Assembly (NCBI RefSeq): GCF_028372415.1
Contig: NC_092873.1
Location: forward strand, 351,205,390 to 351,269,389
DNA length: 64,000 nucleotides
Source: Notamacropus eugenii
Lineage: Eukaryota; Chordata; Mammalia; Diprotodontia; Macropodidae
Direction: 5' to 3'
Below the pieces are notes generated by a model. The model was not told the origin of the DNA and made no database searches. It saw nothing but the letters and a program-made list of their open reading frames with translations. A program made the position numbers and the translations under genes. Below are positions 58,600 to 64,000 of the stretch, piece by piece (within the stretch, counting starts at the first letter, position 1; each line of letters starts with the position of its first letter).

Positions 58600-59190
58600 T
58601 GTTTTGTTGTTGTTGAATAGTCATGTCTGACTCTTTATGACCCTATTTGAGGTTCTTCCTTCCTTCCTTCCTTCCTTCCTTCCTTCCTTCCTTCCTTCCT
58701 TCCTTCCTTCCTTCCTTCCTTCCTTCCTTCCTTCCTTTCCTTCCTTCCTTCCTTCCTTCCTTCCTTCCTTCCTTCCTTCCTTCCTTCCTTCCTTCCTTCC
58801 TTCCTTCCTCCCTTCCTCCCTTCCTTCCTTCCTTCCTTCCTTCCTTCCTTCCTTCCTTCCTTCCTTCCTTCCTTCCTTCCTCCCTCCCTCCCTCCCTTCC
58901 TTCCTTCCTTCTTTCTGTCTTTCTTGGTGAGGCAATCAGGGTTAAGTGATTTGCCTGGGGTTACACAGTTAGTAAGTGTCAAGTGTCTGAGACTAGATTT
59001 GAATTGAGGTTTTCTTGGCAAAGATATTAGAATGGTTTTCCATTTCCTTCTTCAGCTCATTTTTGCAGATGAGGAAACTGAGGCAAACAAAATTAAGTGA
59101 CACACAGCTAGGAAGTTTCTGAGGCTGGATTTGAACTCCTCCTGACTCCAGGATCAGCAGTCTATCCACTGTGCCACCTCGCTGCCCGCT
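58600..59190 (-). mobile_element. CORE-SINE(s) carrying a TTCC expansion
   Basis: SINE tail (58600-58653, 'ttgttgaatagtcatgtctgactc') is separated from the rest by the TTCC tract. A SINE fragment at 58920-59010 ('ggtgaggcaatcagggttaagtg') precedes the main part at 59010-59190, which ends CTGTGCCACCTCGCTGCCC. Confidence 0.8.
58656..58911. repeat. (TTCC)n microsatellite, 256 bp
   Basis: Nearly pure TTCC with CCCT interruptions near 58809-58820 and 58880-58896. It creates long meaningless open frames on both strands. Confidence 0.97.
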
Positions 59191-59345
59191 ATCCTTCCTT
59201 TATTCATTTACATCTTGTATGTCCCAGTAGAATATTAGCTCTTTGAGGGTAGAGATTGTTTTACATTTTTGTCTTTGTAATCTTGGTGCCTATCACAATA
59301 TCTTGATTATATTAGGAACTTAATCAATGCTGAATGTTGAATTGA

Positions 59346-60244
59346 GTTGGGGAAGAAAACCACCCCCAAAGTGAGGACAGTTTGATGTCCTAATGATAAG
59401 GAACCTTAGGGAGTCATTTTGTCCATTCCTGGGCTTCTAGATAGGAACTCAGTCAATTCTGAATCAGTAAGACTCCCCTGCTGGCAGCAGTATCACAACC
59501 AGGGTAGGAAGAGCTATGTGTCTTTCCCTCATTGGACTGTAATCCTAATTGCTGCCATAGCTTCTCACATGGTGGTCCACCTCTGGCCTACATTCTCACC
59601 TTCTTGTCCCATCCCTCTAAGAAGCACTCCCCACTCCTCCTCCCTCTGCCACCAAGACAGAGCAGCATTCTCTCTCTAAAACTCATCCTTTTCTAGGAGG
59701 AAGACCTAGTGGGGCTGGCTGGGAAGGGATTCTGTTGTAGGTACTAGACCTTCACTTGTACATAACTGTGATTTGCTAGCTTCCCTCATTTCCCTTCATC
59801 TTTCCTCTCAGTTTGTGATGGAGAGTAGGGGAGTAAGGGGAAATGGAGATGATGATAGCAGGATATACAGATTGAGGGAACTAAACCAACTGGGAGGACT
59901 CAGGAAAAAAAATCGAGCTTTGGCCTACAAAGGCTCTAGAAAGACCATCTTGTCGACCCTATTGCTGACCCTGGCCAACTTACCAAAGAAGAGTCTCCCA
60001 GGAATTGGAGAAAATTTTCTCAGATCTCTTGCAGCATTTCATACAACCCCTACTCTACCGGAAAGTCCTACTTACAGTCTAACTCAGATCCCTCCTGCTG
60101 TTGCATGACTCCATTTTTTCCCATTTGACCATAGTCAAGGTAACCTTCTCTATAATACCCCTTTATAGATCCAAAAGGTTTTACTCAGTCACTCTTCATT
60201 CTCCATTTCTCCAAAGTAATTATTCCTTCCACTGACGTTCTACT
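59346..60244. other. unassigned intergenic sequence
   Basis: No repeat or exon recognised. An open frame of 111 codons at 59773-60108 shows no domain or signal peptide and has no splice or promoter context. Confidence 0.45.
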
Positions 60245-60415
60245 GAACATTGGATCTACAGTCGGAAGAACTGAATTCGAGTTCTGATCTGTTCCTAATT
60301 AACTGTATGACTATGGACAAGTCTTTCAAACTCTCTAGGTTTCAAGTGTATCATTTGTAAAGTCAGAGGGTTGGACTAGATGACCTCTATTATTGTTTCT
60401 AGCTTTATACCTTTA
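60245..60415 (+). mobile_element. MIR SINE
   Basis: 'gaactgaattcgagttctga', 'aactgtatgactatggacaag' and 'gggttggactagatgacctc'. Confidence 0.7.
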
Positions 60416-60514
60416 GATATTTGAATCTCCTAGGTCTTCCCCAAACCTCTCTTCTCCCCCTTCTCCCCAGTTCCCTTGGGAATCTAGAACACACTCATAA
60501 GATCATAGATTTGA

Positions 60515-61345
60515 GCTAGAAGCCAAGCCAAGTCAAAGTCAGGGACATTTACTAAGTGATCGGCACTATTCTATGACCAGGGATACAAAGAAAGAAACAG
60601 TCCTTTTCCATAAGGAGCTCATGGTTTGTCTAACTGGGGAGACAATGTACAAATAACTATGTATAAATAAGAGATAGACTGGGTAAACTGGAGATAAACA
60701 ACAAGGGGAAGGCACTAGTGTTAAGGAGGATTGAGAAAAACTTCTCATAGAAAAAGGATTTTAGCTGGGACCTGAAGGAAGCCAAAGAAAGGAGGGAGTG
60801 AATTCCATAGACAGCCGTTGAAAACTGTCATGGGAGACAACCAATGAAAAGGCACATAGTGAACACATGATGACGACATAGGCATAATCATTATCAAATT
60901 GCTTGCCTTTTCAGTGGGAGGGGTGAGGGAGGGGGGAGAGAATTTGGAACTCAAAATTTTAAAAATGAATGCTGAAAATTGTTTTCACATGTAATTGGGG
61001 AAAAGTAAAATACTGAAAAAGAAAATCAACACATGGAGCGCCATATGCAAAAAGGATCAAGGAGACTAGTGTCAGTGAATTACAGAATATGGAGAGGATA
61101 TTAAGGTATAAGAAGACCAGGAATGTAGTAAGGAGTTGAGTTAGAAAGGGCTTTATAAGTCAAACAGAAGATTTGATATCTGATCTTGGAGGTAATAGGG
61201 AGCTGCTGGAGTTCATTGATGTCATCAGACCTCAGTTTTTAGGATGATGAATTTAAGTGTAGAATGGACTGAGATAAGATGAGACTTGAGACAGGGAGAC
61301 TAACCAGCAGGTTATTGTAGTAGTCTGGGCATGAGACCTTACTTA
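60515..61345 (-). mobile_element. L2-like LINE 3' part, split by an L1 tail
   Basis: 'tttactaagtgatcggcactattc', 'acaatgtacaaataactatg' and 'ttttagctgggacctgaaggaagcc' to 60880; then 'gaattacagaatatggagagg', 'ggtaatagggagctgctggagttcattg' and 'gttattgtagtagtctgg' from 61025. Confidence 0.75.
60885..61022 (+). mobile_element. L1 3' tail nested in L2-like LINE
   Basis: 'tgggaggggtgagggagggg', 'ggaactcaaaattttaaaaatgaatgctgaaaattg' and 'tcacatgtaattggggaaaagtaaaatactg', the end of the marsupial L1. Confidence 0.75.
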
Positions 61346-62235
61346 GAAGAAATCCTGTCTAATCTGCCCTGCTCACTCCCACTCAGTCCCTTTTTACCTC
61401 CTATCCTGAGACTTCCAGAAACTCAGCATGTTTTAGACTAGGATCCAATCCTTGCTAGTTTGGGGTCACCCTGTTTGGATGCCACCCCAAAGGTGGTAAG
61501 ATCTGTGCCATAGCTTTTGTGGGGAGGGCATAGGTGAAGGAGAAAACAGGGGTCCTATTGACTTTTGGGGATTGGGGGCAGATAGCATAGTCTGACACTG
61601 ACCCAGAGACTGTACCCAGCTGACTCAGGAGAAAGCATCAGGAAGGCTATAGTCCTCCAAGAGGCCCTTTCACAGTGATACCTTCTCAGGCGGCTCCTGA
61701 ATCTTCTTGTAAACTCCCCTCCCCACCTTGTCCAAACTATGACCCTGACTTCCTCCAGCCCTCAGCAAGGTGCTTCTGAGAAAAAGCTGACATGTGTGCC
61801 CTCCCTCAGGGGCATTAGGAGCAGGAAATGGAACTGTCAACTGAGTGAGTGTTTTACAATGACAAGGCCTCCTGCTTCCCCCTCAGCCCCTCCTCCTTCC
61901 TCATCAGAGAGGTATGGAGAGGGAGCTTTGACCAAAGCCCTCTCTGACTAGCTGCCAGATCCCAGAGCCCTTTATTCACTGTGCTCCATGGTCTGGCTTC
62001 CATCCCTCTGTGAGCATGTCCCATGTATTCCTCTCCCTTGAGGAAGCTCCCAGTGGGACAAGAAGGCTCAGTCTTTGCTCTTGGTGAGTTTCCAGTGGGA
62101 TGGGGGAGATTCTGGCCCTGCCCTCAAGAAATTCCTAGCCTCATAGCGGAGGCAGAGCCCCTGGTTTCAGGATAATCCTAGATGGAGGAATGAGAGAGGG
62201 TGCACCAGAAGTACAAGGAAGAAAAAATACATCTA
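61346..62235. other. unassigned intergenic sequence
   Basis: No repeat or exon recognised; moderate GC. Confidence 0.45.
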
Positions 62236-62333
62236 TACACACACACAGACACATATACATATGTGTATGTATATACACATATATGCATGTGTGTGTATGT
62301 ATATGTACATATGTACACACACACATATATACA
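62236..62333. repeat. AC/TA/GT compound microsatellite
   Basis: Alternating purine-pyrimidine sequence (CA, TA, TG blocks) with inverted symmetry. Confidence 0.9.
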
Positions 62334-62334
62334 A

Positions 62335-62585
62335 AAGCTAGCCTTTATATGAAGGTTTTCCTATTTAAGGTCTGTAAAGCACTTTACACTTGTTATCTCA
62401 TTTGAGCCTCATAACAACCCTGGGAGGTTGGTGCTATTATTATTTCCATTTTACAGATGAAAAAACTGAGCAAAGAGTCATTAAGTGACTTGTCCAGGGT
62501 TACACTGTCAGTATCTGAGGCCAGATTTAAACTCAGGTCTTTCTGATTCCCACTTTCAACATTTATCCATGGCTACCTAGCCGCC
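62335..62585 (-). mobile_element. MIR/CORE-SINE
   Basis: 'agctagcctttatatgaagg', TGTTATCTCATTTGAGCCTC, TCCATTTTACAGATGA and 'catggctacctagccgccc'. Confidence 0.85.
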
Positions 62586-63379
62586 CTTTTGGGCATTAAC
62601 ACTGCCCAACTCTTGATTGCATTTGGTGTATTGGGGACTGTAAGAGAATGAAGAAACCAAGGTAAGAAAAAGTGAGACAGAAGACTGAGGTTTGGGAGAA
62701 AGCGATGGGACAAGAACAGATTTGCTTGGTTGGAATGAGAGAGTCTAGGACTAAGAGTCTTAAGAGAAGTTGCAATGTGTGTGGAAGGGGAGACTAGGCT
62801 AAAGAGGAAAGACTGAATCAAGGGGCAACAAAGTATGGGGGTGGGGGCAGGGTTGGCTGAAGTCCCAGCTCATTCCCCAAACTTGGCTCCTCTGGCTACT
62901 TCCCCTGAACCCCCTTCTGACCTCTGTGGGGGCAGCTTCTTGGGGAGCAGCAGAGGGCTTTTGGAATCTTCATTATTTTTGCAATTCACATTTCTGGGTA
63001 AATGTAAACTTGAGCCCTAGGGTGAGGTGATGCCTCAGTTTCTAGAGCCAAAAGAATGAGAATGGGAGAGGGGAAAGAGAGACAGAGTCCAGATTCCACA
63101 GTCATTGCTCTGTCCCTCTCCACACCTGCCTTTCCTTCTCCCCAAGCTGGGTTATATCATGGGTGATTGAAGTCTGAGGTCTAGGGTTCAAGTCTCTGCT
63201 CAGCTATCCCTTGATAATTCTGAAGACACCCCCATCCAACACCATCCCTTTTCTGCCCTGTGGCTTTGATGACAAGAAGGTGAGAGAGACTAGAAAAGAT
63301 GGGCACCATTTGACCAAAGGTGTCAATGGTGAGCCTTTGCAATAACAAGGGTCAACCATGGGAAGGACAGAGGTAAGGC
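62586..63379. other. unassigned intergenic sequence
   Basis: Purine-rich at 62640-62830 (possibly L2-like, unproven). No exon recognised. Confidence 0.4.
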
Positions 63380-63486
63380 CAGGGGTGGAGAACCTACTCC
63401 CTCAAGGCCACATGTGGCCTACTAGATCCTCAAGTTTGGCTCTTTGATCAAATCCAAACTTCAGGGCTGAAGGTTCCCCACCCCTG
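63380..63486. mobile_element. palindromic hAT MITE, 107 bp
   Basis: Starts CAGGGGTGGAGAACC and ends GGTTCCCCACCCCTG; shorter member of the family at 35396 and 44071, with a deletion in the right arm. Confidence 0.8.
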
Positions 63487-63594
63487 GGTTACACCATCCA
63501 AAGAATAGTTCAGTGGAGAGCTTGGATCCTTATGTTTGTCCTCACGTTAGTGAGGACAGAACCTCTCTACTTCCTCTTGGCTGTGATGTGACTC

Positions 63595-63830
63595 AGTAGA
63601 CCTAGGAGGCCTGGAATCAGGAAGAACTGAATTCAAACCCAGCCTTGTATATTTACTAGCTGTGTGACCCTGAGCAAGTCACTTATCTTCTGTCTGCCTC
63701 AGTTTCATCAAATGATCATAATAGCACCTATCTCCTAGGTTGGCTCTGAGGATCCAATGAGATAATATTGTAAAGCATTTAGCACAGTGCCTGGCACAGA
63801 GGAGGCATGCAAGAAACACTTGTTTCCTTC
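63595..63830 (+). mobile_element. MIR SINE, full length
   Basis: 'gcctggaatcaggaagaactgaattcaaacccagc', TATTTACTAGCTGTGTGACC, CACTTATCTTCTGTCTGCCT, 'gaggatccaatgagataa' and CATTTAGCACAGTGCCTGGC. Confidence 0.9.
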
Positions 63831-63884
63831 CTTCTAAGGGAAGCAGCTGGAATAGTTGGATGTGGGGGGAGGGAGAAGATGACA

Positions 63885-64000
63885 GAGAATCAGAAGATAT
63901 TATGGTTCTAGGACCCCCCTCTGCCACTAACTAACTGTATGCCTCCAGGAAGGACTTTCCAAGCCTCAGTTTCTCGACCTTCATTTTTGAGAATCTGTGG
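63885..64000 (+). mobile_element. MIR fragment running to the window edge
   Basis: 'ctctgccactaactaactgtatgcctcc' and 'ttccaagcctcagtttctcgacc' are MIR core. Confidence 0.65.

Larger units (their letters stand above)
57935..59345 (+). mobile_element. L2 LINE 3' half, split by SINE and TTCC expansion
   Basis: The L2 ORF2 end runs to 58615 ('ttccaatccattctccatacagctgctcac', 'cctttgcacatgccattccc'), and the L2 3' terminus resumes at 59195 ('agtagaatattagctctttgagggtagagattg', 'gaacttaatcaatgctgaatg'). Confidence 0.8.

Noticed and set aside
58621-59021. Long open frames of Pro-Ser-Phe-Leu and Lys-Glu-Gly-Arg repeats
   Set aside because: They are translations of the TTCC microsatellite in different frames.
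59773-60108. 111-codon open frame on the plus strand as a possible small gene
   Set aside because: No recognisable domain, signal or transmembrane segment; no splice, promoter or poly(A) context; length expected by chance in 64 kb.

Overview
This window is nuclear DNA from a mammal, most likely a marsupial. Two multi-exon vertebrate genes are present. The rest is dense in ancient mammalian repeats (MIR, L2, L3/CR1) together with families I know as typical of marsupials: CORE-SINEs that open with a GGCAGCTAGGTGG-like head and close with an ACTGAACAACAA-like tail, L1 subfamilies with marsupial 3' ends, an RTE-like LINE, and palindromic hAT MITEs. The species cannot be fixed from the sequence alone.

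Layout. Positions 1-2882 on the + strand hold the last two coding exons of SPOP, the substrate adaptor of CUL3 ubiquitin ligases, followed by its 3'UTR to about 3.9-4.2 kb. The next 16 kb or so is intergenic, with scattered MIR, L2, L1 and RTE-like fragments. NXPH3 (neurexophilin-3) lies complete on the - strand: stop at 21892, a two-exon CDS encoding 252 aa, start at 25503, and a CpG-rich promoter at about 25.6-26.2 kb. SPOP and NXPH3 are therefore tail-to-tail. This matches the human 17q21.33 order, where NGFR lies beyond the 5' side of NXPH3. From about 26.2 kb to the right edge I see no protein-coding exon. NGFR, if synteny holds, lies beyond position 64000.

The 26-64 kb interval is a layered repeat landscape. 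Old L2-like elements are broken by CORE-SINEs. An L3/CR1 copy contains an L1 3' end and a probable solo LTR. Two head-containing L1 pieces sit side by side on the - strand. Three palindromic hAT MITEs are present, one with an exact 8-bp target duplication. Microsatellites include a 78-bp GT run and a 256-bp TTCC run. Repeat-poor islands stand out near 6.5, 28, 31.5 and 41-43 kb, and two of them contain good CTCF-like motifs.

SPOP and NXPH3 do not obviously work together: one acts in nuclear protein turnover, the other is a secreted ligand of alpha-neurexins. I found no operon-like, CRISPR-like or clearly undescribed biological system. The most unusual items are a hairpin-forming minisatellite in the presumed SPOP 3'UTR that carries a poly(A) signal, an array of CAGCTG/CAGATG motifs just upstream of the NXPH3 start, and a convergent pair of CTCF-like motifs at 31.75-31.86 kb.
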